Both the position numbers and the translations under genes were made by a program. Of a stretch of DNA of 64,000 bases, positions 8,132-17,729 are shown piece after piece. A model generated the notes under the pieces. That model had not been told where the DNA came from. It did no database searches and was given only the letters and a program-made list of their open reading frames with translations. This DNA comes from Bacteroidota bacterium (GTDB lineage Bacteria; Bacteroidota; Bacteroidia; Chitinophagales; Chitinophagaceae): positions 4,826 through 68,825 of the forward strand of contig JAEZAM010000134.1 of assembly GCA_023430465.1 (NCBI GenBank), given 5' to 3'. How positions within the stretch are numbered: the stretch's first letter is position 1; every line of letters starts with the position of its first letter.

Positions 8132-9458
8132 AAAAATGGCAGAGACCCGACCCATGTTAGTAAAACTAAAAAAAACATTTACCAGCGACCTTGTAAAGGT
8201 TTCCTCTCTGAACGCCATATCAACATTAATAAGAATGTTGACGGGCTTCATCAGCGTGAAGATCGTTGCCAAGCAACTGGCGAATGTTGGTGACATGGCA
8301 CTGCTTGGTCAGTTGAATAATTTCTCCGCATTGATGCTTGTCTTCTCCACCGGTGGTATCGCCGCAGGTGTTACAAAATATGTAGCGCAGTATGCGGATT
8401 CACCGAAGAAGTCGATGCTCTTCCTCGCTACCAGTTTTCGTATCACACTTACGCTGGCCGGCATCTGTGGGCTTGTACTGATGATCGGGTCTTCCTTTTT
8501 CGCGGATCTGATCCTGAAGGATGCCCGTTTCAAATACGTGTTCATCATTTTTGGCGTGACCATTGTGTTCTATGCGCTCAATACACTGCTGATCTCCATC
8601 ATGAACGGTTTCAAGGAGTTCAGGAAATACGTGCTGGCGAATATATGCGGCACGCTGATTGGCCTGGTGCTGACCATCATCCTCTCGCTGACCTTCGATA
8701 TCTACGGTGCCCTGATAGCGGCGGTCACCTACCAGTCGGTGGTTTTCTTCGTTACCTTCTCGATCGTGCGTAAAGCCTCGTGGTTTGACATCCGAAAATT
8801 TTTTGCTCCCTTCAGCAAATCAACTGCGATCAAATTTGCCCATTACTCCCTGATGGCGCTGGTAAGTGCCGTATCAGTACATATCAGCCAGCTCCTGGTA
8901 AGGAACTACATTACAGTCGGTACCGGGGCAAGTGCACAGGAAGGACTGGACAATGCCGGTTTATGGGAAGGCATGAACAGGATATCGATGATGTACCTGA
9001 TGGTCATCACTACCTCGCTAAGTGTATATTATTTACCCAAGCTTGCCGGGTTGAAAACAAAATTTGAGATTCGCAACGAGATCTTCAACGTGTACAAGAT
9101 CGTACTGCCGTTCCTGGTGCTTGTGTCCGCAGCCATCTATGTGTGCAGGTACTATATCATTGCGATCCTGTTCGATCAGAAATACAATGGCATGGAAGAC
9201 CTGTTTATCTTCCAGCTTACCGGTGACTTTTTCAAGATCGCCAGTTGGATACTTGCCTACCAGCTAATCGCAAAGGCGATGTCAAGAACGTTCATCATCA
9301 CTGAGTTTGCCTTCAGCGCCTCGTTCGTTCTTTTCTCCATGCTGTTTGTCAACATGTATGGAAACATCGGCGCAACCATGGGCTATGCACTGAACTATTT
9401 TATATACTTCGTCCTGATGATCATTCTTTTCCGTAAAACCCTTTTCAGTCATGCCTGA
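8121..9458 (+). CDS. Wzx-like O-antigen/capsule flippase
   Basis: Up to 445 residues with about 12-14 hydrophobic helices spread over the whole length, as in MOP-superfamily Wzx transporters. It should flip the undecaprenyl-diphosphate-linked repeat unit across the inner membrane. The start is uncertain: ATGs at 8121, 8136 and 8154 are all in frame. The one at 8136 is preceded by an A-rich stretch, which suits Bacteroidota initiation; 8121 would overlap the aminotransferase by 11 bases. The gene overlaps the following glycosyltransferase by 8 bases. With Wzy and WcaJ in the same locus it marks a Wzx/Wzy-dependent pathway. Confidence 0.88.
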   Translation: MPIKKMAETRPMLVKLKKTFTSDLVKVSSLNAISTLIRMLTGFISVKIVAKQLANVGDMALLGQLNNFSALMLVFSTGGIAAGVTKYVAQYADSPKKSMLFLATSFRITLTLAGICGLVLMIGSSFFADLILKDARFKYVFIIFGVTIVFYALNTLLISIMNGFKEFRKYVLANICGTLIGLVLTIILSLTFDIYGALIAAVTYQSVVFFVTFSIVRKASWFDIRKFFAPFSKSTAIKFAHYSLMALVSAVSVHISQLLVRNYITVGTGASAQEGLDNAGLWEGMNRISMMYLMVITTSLSVYYLPKLAGLKTKFEIRNEIFNVYKIVLPFLVLVSAAIYVCRYYIIAILFDQKYNGMEDLFIFQLTGDFFKIASWILAYQLIAKAMSRTFIITEFAFSASFVLFSMLFVNMYGNIGATMGYALNYFIYFVLMIILFRKTLFSHA

Positions 9459-10446
9459 TCAACTGATGGCCAGCATATCGATCGTGACCTATAATCAGGA
9501 ACACTATATAGGCGAAACGCTGGATTCCATGCTGGCGCAGGACTGCAATTTCGCGTATGAGATCGTTGTGGGTGAGGATGGCTCCACTGACAATACGAGA
9601 CAGGTGATCGAGGACTATCAGCAACGCCATCCCGGAAGGATCAGGCTGATGCCGCTGGCTCCCAACAAAGGATTGCTGAGAAACTTCCGCGATACGCTGA
9701 CTTCCTGCACCGGCAAGTACCTGACCATATGCGCGGGTGACGATTACTGGCATGATCCGAAAAAACTACAGAAGCAGGTCGACTTCCTGGAAAGCAACCC
9801 CGAGTACGGTATCGTACACACCGACCTCGATTTCTACCTGGCAAAACAGGACCGATATATACGGAACTTCAACCGGAAAAATCAACAGGATATTGTAGAC
9901 GGTGAAGTTTTTGAGGCATTGCTAACCAGCCGGTTCTTTATCAATGCGCTCACTGTTTGTTTCCGCAAAGAATTGCTGGACAAACATGTTGACTTCGCGC
10001 AATTCGAAGCTGCTGGTTTCAATTACGAGGATCTTCCCACCTGGCTGGAATTATCCCGCCATACGCTGGTGAAATACATGGATGAAAGCACGGCAACCTA
10101 CCGTGTGCTCGAAGATTCAGTGTCCAGGCCTACTGAGGTGAAGAAAAAATTCAAGTTTCTGCAATCACATTTTGTGATAAAGAAATATTATATAGACCGG
10201 TACAATGTGGACGAAAAGACCAGGCTGGCCGTTGAAAAGAACTTTCACAGGAAGCGGTTTGACATGGCGTATAAATGGTTTGCGCCGGAGGAGGGCCGCG
10301 AGTCATTTGCGTTTTTGCAAAGGCATGATGAAGTATCGATGAAACTACGCGCGAAGAATGCCGTACTTTCCATACCAATCCTGTACAGGGCCATAAACAG
10401 TTTCAAAAAATTATTGATCCCGGCCACCTCGGTTACCAACACTTAA
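9451..10446 (+). CDS. Glycosyltransferase family 2
   Basis: 331 residues. The GT-A nucleotide-sugar fold is clear from ISIVTYNQEHYIGETLDSML at the start, VVGEDGSTDNTRQVI and the metal-binding CAGDDYWHDPKKL. It should add one sugar to the lipid-linked repeat unit on the cytoplasmic face. It overlaps the Wzx gene by 8 bases. The C-terminal third is basic and could associate with the membrane. Donor and acceptor cannot be predicted. Confidence 0.9.
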   Translation: MPDQLMASISIVTYNQEHYIGETLDSMLAQDCNFAYEIVVGEDGSTDNTRQVIEDYQQRHPGRIRLMPLAPNKGLLRNFRDTLTSCTGKYLTICAGDDYWHDPKKLQKQVDFLESNPEYGIVHTDLDFYLAKQDRYIRNFNRKNQQDIVDGEVFEALLTSRFFINALTVCFRKELLDKHVDFAQFEAAGFNYEDLPTWLELSRHTLVKYMDESTATYRVLEDSVSRPTEVKKKFKFLQSHFVIKKYYIDRYNVDEKTRLAVEKNFHRKRFDMAYKWFAPEEGRESFAFLQRHDEVSMKLRAKNAVLSIPILYRAINSFKKLLIPATSVTNT

Positions 10447-10476
10447 TCTCAACCTCAACCTTAACCTCAACCTCAC
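10447..10476 (+). repeat. CAACCT-type hexamer run between GT2 and wzy
   Basis: The 30 bases between the GT2 stop and the wzy start are nearly all degenerate AACCTC/AACCTT hexamers. Loss or gain of a 6-base unit would change the spacing before the TTG start without altering any frame. No ribosome binding site is visible here. Confidence 0.5.
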
Positions 10477-11826
10477 TTGTCTCTCTCCCAGATCATATTA
10501 ATCGTTGGCGGTATCGCCTTTCTCTACTTCCTGAGCAGGAAGCCGGAGATGGTCGCCATACTGTTGTTCACTGCGGTGATAGCCGACATCAATTTTGATC
10601 TTGCAGGGATGCCCTTGAATTTTCGGGCGATGGTGAGCCTGTCCTTATTGGGCCGCGTATTGTTGGGCGGTGACAGTAAACCCATACCGGCATTTGCTGA
10701 ACTTAGTTATACATGGCAGATCATTTTTTTCAGCATCTTCGTATTGGCCGTTACATCCATGCATGGTTTGCTGGATATGGGTGTGTTTAAAGAGTTCATG
10801 CTCTCGGTTGTTTGTGCCTTCCTGGCTTATCATTATTTCTTTCAGCATAAGAATTACAAGATCTTCAAGATCAGCATCATCCTGGCGGGCCTGAGCTGCA
10901 TGCTGGATCTTGCTTATACCTACGGTACGCAGGGCGGGTTCCCCGTGAACCGGCTGTACTATCAGTTTACACCTGCGTATGTGGTGGTGAATCATAATTT
11001 CTTCGGTTATATCTGTGGTACGGCGTTCGTATTTCTGCTGGCTGACTACCTGGCGGACAGCAAACTGCCGCAAAAGATAAACCTGATCATGATGCCCGCG
11101 ATGTTCCTGGGCGTACTGCTTTCAACGTCGCGCAGCGCGCTGCTCATCCTGCTGATCGTTTCTCTAGGTGTGATCGGTAAAGCGCTTTTCACTTCGGGAA
11201 AAGGGAAAAAAGCAACAACACTTATCATTGTTTCCCTGACGTGTGTGCTCCTGATGCTCTTTCTTTTCCAGATCATCACGATCATGTTCCAGATCGACAG
11301 TGAGTTTATGGAAACTATCACGGCCAGAATGATCGATGAGCCGATGGCCATCCTCAACCGTTGGATGGGAAACAGCTATGACGTGAACTCCCTCGATTCC
11401 ATGGACTGGCGGGCTGAGGCCTCTGCACTTGCCTACAATACGTTCATGAATATGCCCGTTGAAGACCAGCTATTTGGTATCGGCTGGGGCGGATTCCTTG
11501 CCCGGGATATCGGCCACGGATATGATGCGCACAATGGGATCCTGCTGATGTTCATCGAGATCGGTGTGGTTGGGTCAGTCATCTATTTCTGGATGCTGAT
11601 CTCGCTGGTGGGCCGAACCATCCGGTATGGCTATTTTTCACCGTTGACAGTCTGCCTCATCTATATGTTCATGTACGTCACCAGTCATAATAAAGAACTG
11701 ATGTCATTCTTTGCTTTCCTTGTTACAGGTACGCTTGCGGCGGAGCTCAAGCGCATCAGCATGCCCGAAGAAGAAGATGAGGAAGATGAAGAAGATTTTG
11801 AAGGCGTGACAGAGCCGGCTACTTAA
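10477..11826 (+). CDS. O-antigen polymerase / ligase-like protein (Wzy)
   Basis: 449 residues with about 10-12 membrane helices and one longer polar loop (around residues 275-345) containing ARMIDEPMAILNRW and LFGIGWGGFLARDIGHGYDAHNG, as in Wzy_C/WaaL-type proteins. The start is a TTG, because an in-frame TAA lies 13 bases upstream. It ends in an acidic cytoplasmic tail (EEEDEEDEEDFEG). Its job should be block polymerisation of flipped repeat units at the periplasmic face, with chain length set by the Wzc-like kinase. Confidence 0.85.
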   Translation: MSLSQIILIVGGIAFLYFLSRKPEMVAILLFTAVIADINFDLAGMPLNFRAMVSLSLLGRVLLGGDSKPIPAFAELSYTWQIIFFSIFVLAVTSMHGLLDMGVFKEFMLSVVCAFLAYHYFFQHKNYKIFKISIILAGLSCMLDLAYTYGTQGGFPVNRLYYQFTPAYVVVNHNFFGYICGTAFVFLLADYLADSKLPQKINLIMMPAMFLGVLLSTSRSALLILLIVSLGVIGKALFTSGKGKKATTLIIVSLTCVLLMLFLFQIITIMFQIDSEFMETITARMIDEPMAILNRWMGNSYDVNSLDSMDWRAEASALAYNTFMNMPVEDQLFGIGWGGFLARDIGHGYDAHNGILLMFIEIGVVGSVIYFWMLISLVGRTIRYGYFSPLTVCLIYMFMYVTSHNKELMSFFAFLVTGTLAAELKRISMPEEEDEEDEEDFEGVTEPAT

Positions 11827-11844
11827 AAAAAAGAGGATACTGAT

Positions 11845-12981
11845 ATGAAGATTTTGATGGTCATAAATTGTTTACGAAAAGGGGGGCGGGAACGACGGGT
11901 CCTGGAGTTGGTGAAAAGCCTTTCCCAGAAGCCGGGTTTCAGTGTATGCCTGGTGACCCTAAGTGACCTGATCGAATATGATTATGTGCATGAACTTCCC
12001 ATCCGGCTGGAAATCCTGAAAAAGAAAAGCGATAAGGACTTCAGCCTCATTTTCCGCGTCCGAAAGATCATCCGTGATTTCAACCCCGATGTGATCCATT
12101 CATGGGATGTTATGTCCAGTGGCTATCTGACCGCGGCCAATATGTTCCTCGGTAAGAAAATCATCAATGGGGTGATCTACGATGCGGCGACCGATTCAAG
12201 CCGGTATGATCGTCACTCGTTCAAGATCCGGCTGTTCTCTCATCTTACAAAAGCCACCGTTGCAAATTCACTGGCCGGGTTAAGGGCCTACAATACACCC
12301 GCGTCCAAGTCTATCTGTATATACAACGGCATTGACCTGAAGCGGTTTGAAAATCTGCGCCCTGCGGCCGAAGTGCAGCGGGAGATCCTGGGTAAAGAAA
12401 AGTCGGATGAATTTGTGGCAACTATGGTAGCCTCCTTTACACCCTGGAAAGACCAGGAAACACTGATCACCGCAGGCATCAATCTTTGCCGGGAAAATCC
12501 GGAGTTCCGGTTGATATTTATCGGCGACGGGTCCGAATTGCCTGCTGCAAAAACACGCGTGAAACAGGCCGGCCTGGAAGAGCAGGTCCTGTTCCTCGGA
12601 AGCCGCAATGATATCGAGTCGATATTGCAGATCAGCGATGTGGGCCTGCTCATCTCTCCGTGTGAAGGGCTCTCCAATGCGATCATTGAATACATGGCCT
12701 CCGGTCTTCCGGTAATTGCCTCCAAAGGTGGGGGAACCGAAGAGCTTGTGAAGCACGGAGAAAATGGCTTTCTTGTGGAGCAGAAAGACCACGATGGAAT
12801 CGCAACGCGGCTCCGCACACTGATGAACGACCCGGAACTCAGGACCGCAATGGGTAAAAAAGGAGCTCAATGGATCAGGGATCATTTTGAAGTTTCCCGC
12901 ATGACAAAAGAATACCTCACCTTATACCAAAACGTAATCAGCAAGACACCAATCATTAAATCTCAGCAACATGCCTTATAA
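11845..12981 (+). CDS. Glycosyltransferase family 4
   Basis: 378 residues, GT-B fold. The N-terminal Rossmann domain begins MKILMVINCLRKGGRERRVLEL. The C-terminal donor-binding domain has MVASFTPWKDQETLI, LIFIGDGSE and the retaining-GT EX7E motif within SPCEGLSNAIIEYMASGLPV. It is a cytoplasmic enzyme adding one sugar to the lipid-linked unit, probably from a nucleotide sugar. It lies 18 bases after wzy and overlaps the methyltransferase gene by 11 bases. Confidence 0.9.
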   Translation: MKILMVINCLRKGGRERRVLELVKSLSQKPGFSVCLVTLSDLIEYDYVHELPIRLEILKKKSDKDFSLIFRVRKIIRDFNPDVIHSWDVMSSGYLTAANMFLGKKIINGVIYDAATDSSRYDRHSFKIRLFSHLTKATVANSLAGLRAYNTPASKSICIYNGIDLKRFENLRPAAEVQREILGKEKSDEFVATMVASFTPWKDQETLITAGINLCRENPEFRLIFIGDGSELPAAKTRVKQAGLEEQVLFLGSRNDIESILQISDVGLLISPCEGLSNAIIEYMASGLPVIASKGGGTEELVKHGENGFLVEQKDHDGIATRLRTLMNDPELRTAMGKKGAQWIRDHFEVSRMTKEYLTLYQNVISKTPIIKSQQHAL

Positions 12982-13777
12982 CAAAGAAGAGCACTTCAAG
13001 CTCGAAAGACAACTCGCCAACAGGCTGAAAGATACCACCACGGAAGAAAGACGGGTATTGTACGGGAAGCTCTATAATGATCTTTTCAGTACGTTCCCGG
13101 CCATTCCTGAAGGGTTGAATATCTCCAAGGACGATCGCCTTGCCTGGCAATTGAAACTGATGAAGCCCCTCTTCGACAAAAACAAAACCGTGCTGGAGAT
13201 CGGCGCCGGCGACCTGTTGCTGAGCAAGGAACTGGCTAAACATTTCAAGAAAGTTGTTGCCTATGAAGTCGCAGACAGTATCCCCTTCATCGAAGGCAAG
13301 CCGGAGAACTTTGAGTTGAAGATCTTTAACGGGATCGATATGCATGAGCAGCCGGAATCGGTAGATATTATCTATAGCAACCAGGTGTTCGAGCACCTTC
13401 ACCTGGACGATGTATCTCCCCTCCTTTCTGCATACCATTCTTACCTGACACCAAAAGGCAAGCTCGTCGTCATCACGCCGCATCGTCTCACAGGGCCGCA
13501 TGATATTTCCCGTGATTTCACACAGGAAGCCGAAGGCTTTCACATGAAGGAGTACATGTATGGTGAAATGGCCAACCTGCTGAAGCAACACGGATTTCAT
13601 AAGATCAAAGGATATGTTGGGTACAGCAAGCTGGGCTATTTTCCGCTCCCCATCTCTCTGTTGTCCGCTACCGAAAAGATTTACGGGATATTCGGCAGGA
13701 AATTCAGAAGAAAGATCCGCGGAAATGCACTCATCTTCAATCTTTTTGGAATGAAGATCATTGCGGAAAAAAAATAA
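12971..13777 (+). CDS. Class I SAM-dependent methyltransferase
   Basis: 268 residues. Motif I VLEIGAGDLLLSKELAKHF binds S-adenosylmethionine, followed by VVAYEVAD (motif II) and VDIIYSNQVFEHLHLDDV, the usual Methyltransf_11/23 acidic-loop pattern. A basic hydrophobic C-terminus follows. Within a glycan locus the likely substrate is a sugar of the repeat unit or its chain end, but that cannot be read from the sequence. It overlaps the GT4 gene by 11 bases. Confidence 0.85.
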   Translation: MPYNKEEHFKLERQLANRLKDTTTEERRVLYGKLYNDLFSTFPAIPEGLNISKDDRLAWQLKLMKPLFDKNKTVLEIGAGDLLLSKELAKHFKKVVAYEVADSIPFIEGKPENFELKIFNGIDMHEQPESVDIIYSNQVFEHLHLDDVSPLLSAYHSYLTPKGKLVVITPHRLTGPHDISRDFTQEAEGFHMKEYMYGEMANLLKQHGFHKIKGYVGYSKLGYFPLPISLLSATEKIYGIFGRKFRRKIRGNALIFNLFGMKIIAEKK

Positions 13778-13809
13778 TACGGTAAGATCGCTACCAAAAC
13801 CTACTACTT

Positions 13810-15660
13810 ATGTGTGGAATACTTGGCTGTGCCAATTTCAAATACGAACCTGCTTCACTTACCTGTATCAGTCATCGCGGCCCGGATGGTGATGGGATGA
13901 AGGAATTCAAGGCCGGTGTGCATCAACTCAACCTGGCGCACCGCCGGTTGTCAATCGTTGATACCAGCGAAAACGGTTCCCAGCCCATGTTCTCGGCTGA
14001 CGGGAATTCCTGCATCGTGTTCAATGGCGAAATATATAACCACGAAGATCTCAAGAAGTCGCTGGATCATGTGAGCTTCAAAGGACACTCGGATACGGAG
14101 ACACTGGTGAACTATTTCAACGAAAACAGCGTTGCAGACAACCTTTCCAGGCTTAATGGAATTTTTGGATTCGCGCTGTATAAGATCAAGGAAGGCAAAC
14201 TCTACCTGACGCGCGATCGGTTTGGTGTAAAGCCGGTATACTATTATTTTGAAAACAACCAGCTCATTTTTTCCTCCGAGCTGCGGCCGTTCAGGCATTA
14301 TATCAAAATGGTCTACGACCGCGAGAATATCATCGAAGGCCTGAAGATGAGGTACGTGGCTGCCCCGGATACGATCTATGAAAAGATCAAAAAAGTGGAA
14401 CCGGGACAGGTGATCATCTTTGACCTCAATAAAGAGAAGATCACTGCTGAAAAAAAATACTATGTCACGGAAATAAAAAGCGGCAGCCGCCGCCAGGATC
14501 TCGCCGGCCTGGTAAAGGAATATGGCGACCTGTTTGAGCGCGCCGTCGAGCGGCAATTAATGTCCGATGTGGAATTGGGCGTGCTGCTCAGCGGCGGTAT
14601 CGATTCCGCTCTCGTGGCGGCCGTGGCAAAGAACAAATCGAACACGGCCATTAAGACTTTCACCGTAGGATACGAAGAAGGGCTGCATGAGGCAGACGAG
14701 ATAGAGATGGCGAAGATCACCGCTGATACGCTTGGCCTGGAGAATATTCATACACGGGTGAGTTTTCGGGATTTCATCGGTGATCTCAAGACGATCCTGC
14801 GGATCGTAGAGGAGCCCATTGCTACCAATTCCATCATACCGATGTATTCTCTGTCCCGCCTGGCGTCCGAACATGTAAAGGTTGTATTGAGCGGCCAGGG
14901 AGCTGACGAGCCCCTTTATGGGTATCGGAAATACAAAGGGTTGAAAATACTGCAACCAACCCGCAGCAATGCTTTGCTTCGGACTGCCGTTGCCTTGGGT
15001 GGTGCTGCACGTGCGGGCAAGGAAGATGTACGCCGACTGCTGGATGCCGTAAAACAAAAAGACATGTTCGACTCCTACCGGGAGTATAACAGTATCAGCT
15101 CCCCTGCTGAACTGGTCGACCTGTTCGAACAGGAAAATGCAGGCAGTGTTGCCGGTGTGCTGGAAAAAAAGAAGATGGCCTTCCGCCAGCTTTGGGAAAA
15201 ACGAACGCCCGGCAATCAACCCATCGTGACCTTCCCCTACCTCGATCTGCGGACATCGCTTGCTGATGACCTGCTGATGTACTCCGACAAACTCATGATG
15301 AACTTTGGCGTGGAATGCCGGGTGCCCATCCTGGACAACGATCTCGTGGCATTTATCGAATCCATCCATCACACGTATAAGTTCAATTTTTCAAGAGGTA
15401 AGATCATCCACAAGGAGTTTGCAGCCGCCTACCTGCCGGCATCGATCATTCATCGGAAAAAAATCGGGTTCTCCACCCCTGCTTCCAAATGGTATGATAC
15501 CTACCGGAAGGAAATGGAAGACATCCTTTTTTCATCCAAAGAATTACAGCGACTGTTCAATATGAACAGCATTAAAACACTGTTGGAGGATCATTATAAA
15601 AATCATACCCGGGAAAAGCAGATCTTATTATTACTGTCTCTTTCCCTGCTCAACGACTAG
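13810..15660 (+). CDS. asnB: Asparagine synthase (glutamine-hydrolysing)-like amidotransferase
   Basis: 616 residues. The N-terminal Ntn glutaminase domain starts with Met-Cys-Gly-Ile-Leu-Gly, giving catalytic Cys2 after Met removal, and contains NGEIYNHEDL and RDRFGVKPVYY. The synthetase domain has the PP-loop LLSGGIDSALVA near residue 260 and LSGQGADEPLYGYRKY. This matches AsnB. In surface polysaccharide loci such paralogues often amidate the carboxyl of uronic acids rather than aspartate. Here a GDP-mannose dehydrogenase in the same locus makes a uronate, so that role is plausible, though not proven. Confidence 0.9.
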   Translation: MCGILGCANFKYEPASLTCISHRGPDGDGMKEFKAGVHQLNLAHRRLSIVDTSENGSQPMFSADGNSCIVFNGEIYNHEDLKKSLDHVSFKGHSDTETLVNYFNENSVADNLSRLNGIFGFALYKIKEGKLYLTRDRFGVKPVYYYFENNQLIFSSELRPFRHYIKMVYDRENIIEGLKMRYVAAPDTIYEKIKKVEPGQVIIFDLNKEKITAEKKYYVTEIKSGSRRQDLAGLVKEYGDLFERAVERQLMSDVELGVLLSGGIDSALVAAVAKNKSNTAIKTFTVGYEEGLHEADEIEMAKITADTLGLENIHTRVSFRDFIGDLKTILRIVEEPIATNSIIPMYSLSRLASEHVKVVLSGQGADEPLYGYRKYKGLKILQPTRSNALLRTAVALGGAARAGKEDVRRLLDAVKQKDMFDSYREYNSISSPAELVDLFEQENAGSVAGVLEKKKMAFRQLWEKRTPGNQPIVTFPYLDLRTSLADDLLMYSDKLMMNFGVECRVPILDNDLVAFIESIHHTYKFNFSRGKIIHKEFAAAYLPASIIHRKKIGFSTPASKWYDTYRKEMEDILFSSKELQRLFNMNSIKTLLEDHYKNHTREKQILLLLSLSLLND

Positions 15661-15681
15661 AAGACCAAAACCTTACCTGTT

Positions 15682-17526
15682 ATGCTGCCAATGAGACGCG
15701 GCGTGGATGATTTTTTTGCAAAACTATCAGCACGCAACCTGTTTATTTTCCTGTTTATCTATCAATGCCTGTTCATTGTCCAGGGACTTGACTTCACCGA
15801 CGAAGGTTTTCATGCAACGTTCTATGAACAGATCTACAATGACCCCCAGTCCGTGCAATACAACTTCATGTATTGGTTCTCGGGTATCATTGGTGGGGCA
15901 TGGGTGAAATTATTCGGTGGAATGGGTTTATTGGGGATTCGGCTCGCCGGGGTTTTTGTGGTGACGGGTACCGCCATTCTTGTTTATAATTTCCTGAAGC
16001 GCTACTGCGATCCAAAGAACCTGAAGATCGCCTTGTTCATCCTCGTGCTATTCAGCAGCAATGATCCCAAGGAACTTTATTATAACAATCTGTCTGCCCT
16101 GTTTTATGTGCTGATCGCATGGACGCTGGTCTCCGGCTTGCGGAAAAATAATTCACTGCTCCTTATCATCAGCGGTGCGCTTGTGGCAGTGAACACATTG
16201 ACAAGACTGCCAAACATACTTGAACTGGGACTGGGGCTTACCATTATATATGCCGGCTATCTGAACAAACTTCCTGTCGGCAGGATCATTGGTCAGTGCC
16301 TGCTATTTGGGGCTGGCTTTATCGCCGGCTTTGCAGCACTCGCCGGGATCATGATGGCGATCGGGCACTGGCAGATCCTCATGGATGCGGTGGGATTGCT
16401 CGTCAAACTGGGCAAGAGTGAAGAAGGCCTTGCGGAAGCGGCTTCAAAAGACAGCAGCAGTTATTATGGATTGATGACCCAGATCAAGATGTTCTGGGGA
16501 AATTATTCGATCTCCCTGCGTTATGTGCTGCTCACCGGTGCGCTGCTACTCGCGATGGGCTCATTTGCCGAACACATACGCAAACTCCTCCGTAAGCGCT
16601 GGATTTACCAGCTTCTTAAAGCCTTGTTAATAGTGGCGGCAACGATCATTATCCTTTCAGGAGGAAAAATGAACAATACACCCAATATTATCCTGCTTTA
16701 TTTCTTCACAGGGCTGGGGCTGGTGATCACTTTCATGTTGTTACTCTCCCGTACAGATAAATGGATAAAGATCCTTGCCTTTACGGGTTGCTACCTGATG
16801 GTCGCCTATCCGGTGGGAAGCAGTTCGGGAATATTGACTGCCGGACTCTATAGTTTCTGGATCATATTCCCGGTAATAGTCAACAAGTTATTCGAGATAA
16901 ATCACATATCATTTACCCTCCGGATCGGCTACGAAAACTCCCAGAATGGTGCAACTTTTCCACTCGGTTTGACGCCCAACCAATATTCGGGCCTAAAAAA
17001 TATTTTATTTCTGCTTGCAGTGGCCGGGTGCCTCTGGTCAGCATGGTATTATCCCATGCACAATGCCCGGGAAAGACATGAAATGGTGTATGGGGTTAAC
17101 AGTCCGAAACTCCGGGGCGTGCTCACCGACAGAGAGCGGGCAACAGCAGTAAATGAGCTGTTGGCTGCACTGCAACCCGTCGTAAAGAAGAACGACTATT
17201 TACTGGCACATGATGCTTTGCCTATGATCCATTACCTGACGGGCACGCGGCCTTTTCTCGGCAACTCCTACCCCTGGCTTTACCAGACCGAGGTCTATGG
17301 AAAGCGCCTTGAATCGGCATTTACAGCCACCGGTCTCCGACCGATTGTAGTGATGCAAAAAGTGACAACGAACGGTTGGAGAGGTAACAAATGGCCTACG
17401 AATGAACCTGCCCAATATGAGGATTGGAATGCGGAAAAGAACATGATCATTCGTAAATACTTAGCGGATAAAGGGTATACCATGACCTGGGAAAACAATG
17501 CATTTTTGATCTACCAGGCACAATAA
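15682..17526 (+). CDS. Multi-pass membrane protein, GT-C-like
   Basis: 614 residues with about 11-12 hydrophobic helices in the first 470 residues and a soluble C-terminal domain of about 140 residues. Just after the first helix is GLDFTDEGFH (about 36-44); an Asp-Glu pair in the first outer loop is typical of PMT/ArnT-like GT-C glycosyltransferases that use polyprenyl-phosphate sugars. The C-terminal part (NDYLLAHDALPMIHYLTGTRPFLGNSYPW) also recalls periplasmic domains of that class. A role in periplasmic sugar or group transfer to the polymer is inferred. No confident family name can be given. Confidence 0.6.
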   Translation: MLPMRRGVDDFFAKLSARNLFIFLFIYQCLFIVQGLDFTDEGFHATFYEQIYNDPQSVQYNFMYWFSGIIGGAWVKLFGGMGLLGIRLAGVFVVTGTAILVYNFLKRYCDPKNLKIALFILVLFSSNDPKELYYNNLSALFYVLIAWTLVSGLRKNNSLLLIISGALVAVNTLTRLPNILELGLGLTIIYAGYLNKLPVGRIIGQCLLFGAGFIAGFAALAGIMMAIGHWQILMDAVGLLVKLGKSEEGLAEAASKDSSSYYGLMTQIKMFWGNYSISLRYVLLTGALLLAMGSFAEHIRKLLRKRWIYQLLKALLIVAATIIILSGGKMNNTPNIILLYFFTGLGLVITFMLLLSRTDKWIKILAFTGCYLMVAYPVGSSSGILTAGLYSFWIIFPVIVNKLFEINHISFTLRIGYENSQNGATFPLGLTPNQYSGLKNILFLLAVAGCLWSAWYYPMHNARERHEMVYGVNSPKLRGVLTDRERATAVNELLAALQPVVKKNDYLLAHDALPMIHYLTGTRPFLGNSYPWLYQTEVYGKRLESAFTATGLRPIVVMQKVTTNGWRGNKWPTNEPAQYEDWNAEKNMIIRKYLADKGYTMTWENNAFLIYQAQ

Positions 17527-17529
17527 AAA

Positions 17530-17552
17530 AATGAAAAAATAATTTTTTCATT
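17530..17552 (+). terminator. AT-rich near-perfect dyad after the GT-C-like gene
   Basis: AATGAAAAAAT (17530-17540) and ATTTTTTCATT (17542-17552) are exact inverted repeats around one base, starting 4 bases after the stop codon. It could form a hairpin whose right arm supplies a T-run. Its AT-only stem is weak, so it is at best a candidate terminator for the upstream operon section. Confidence 0.4.
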
Positions 17553-17597
17553 ATATATAAAGAAACCATTAACCACTGTAAGAGTCTGCCATGAAAG

Positions 17598-17654
17598 CGA
17601 TGTTGATATCTCAACGATTTAGTTGATCTGAATCAAAGTCTCAACATCGTTTTT
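17598..17654 (+). terminator. Nested hairpin with T-run upstream of the lyase-like gene
   Basis: CGATGTTGA (17598-17606) pairs exactly with TCAACATCG (17641-17649), which is followed by TTTTTG. Inside the loop, TCAAC (17611-17615) pairs with GTTGA (17622-17626). The 5' arm's GTTGA could also pair with the inner TCAAC, so two alternative folds exist. It lies about 75 bases before the lyase ATG, in the only long gap of the EPS locus. It may be a terminator or a leader regulating the lyase gene. Confidence 0.45.
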
Positions 17655-17729
17655 GTTAAAAGGGTTCAAATTGATTTCGGTCATTGCCATGCGGCACGTT
17701 TGTTGGCAAGTAGGCGAAAACAATATTTT

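Noticed and set aside
12280..12885. Two long - strand frames (201 and 176 codons) within the GT4 gene
   Set aside because: Antisense shadows of a well-supported glycosyltransferase; composition shows no protein-like pattern.
13951..15372. Long - strand frames (201 and 271 codons) inside the asnB-like gene
   Set aside because: Antisense to a gene whose catalytic motifs are all present; no domain seen.
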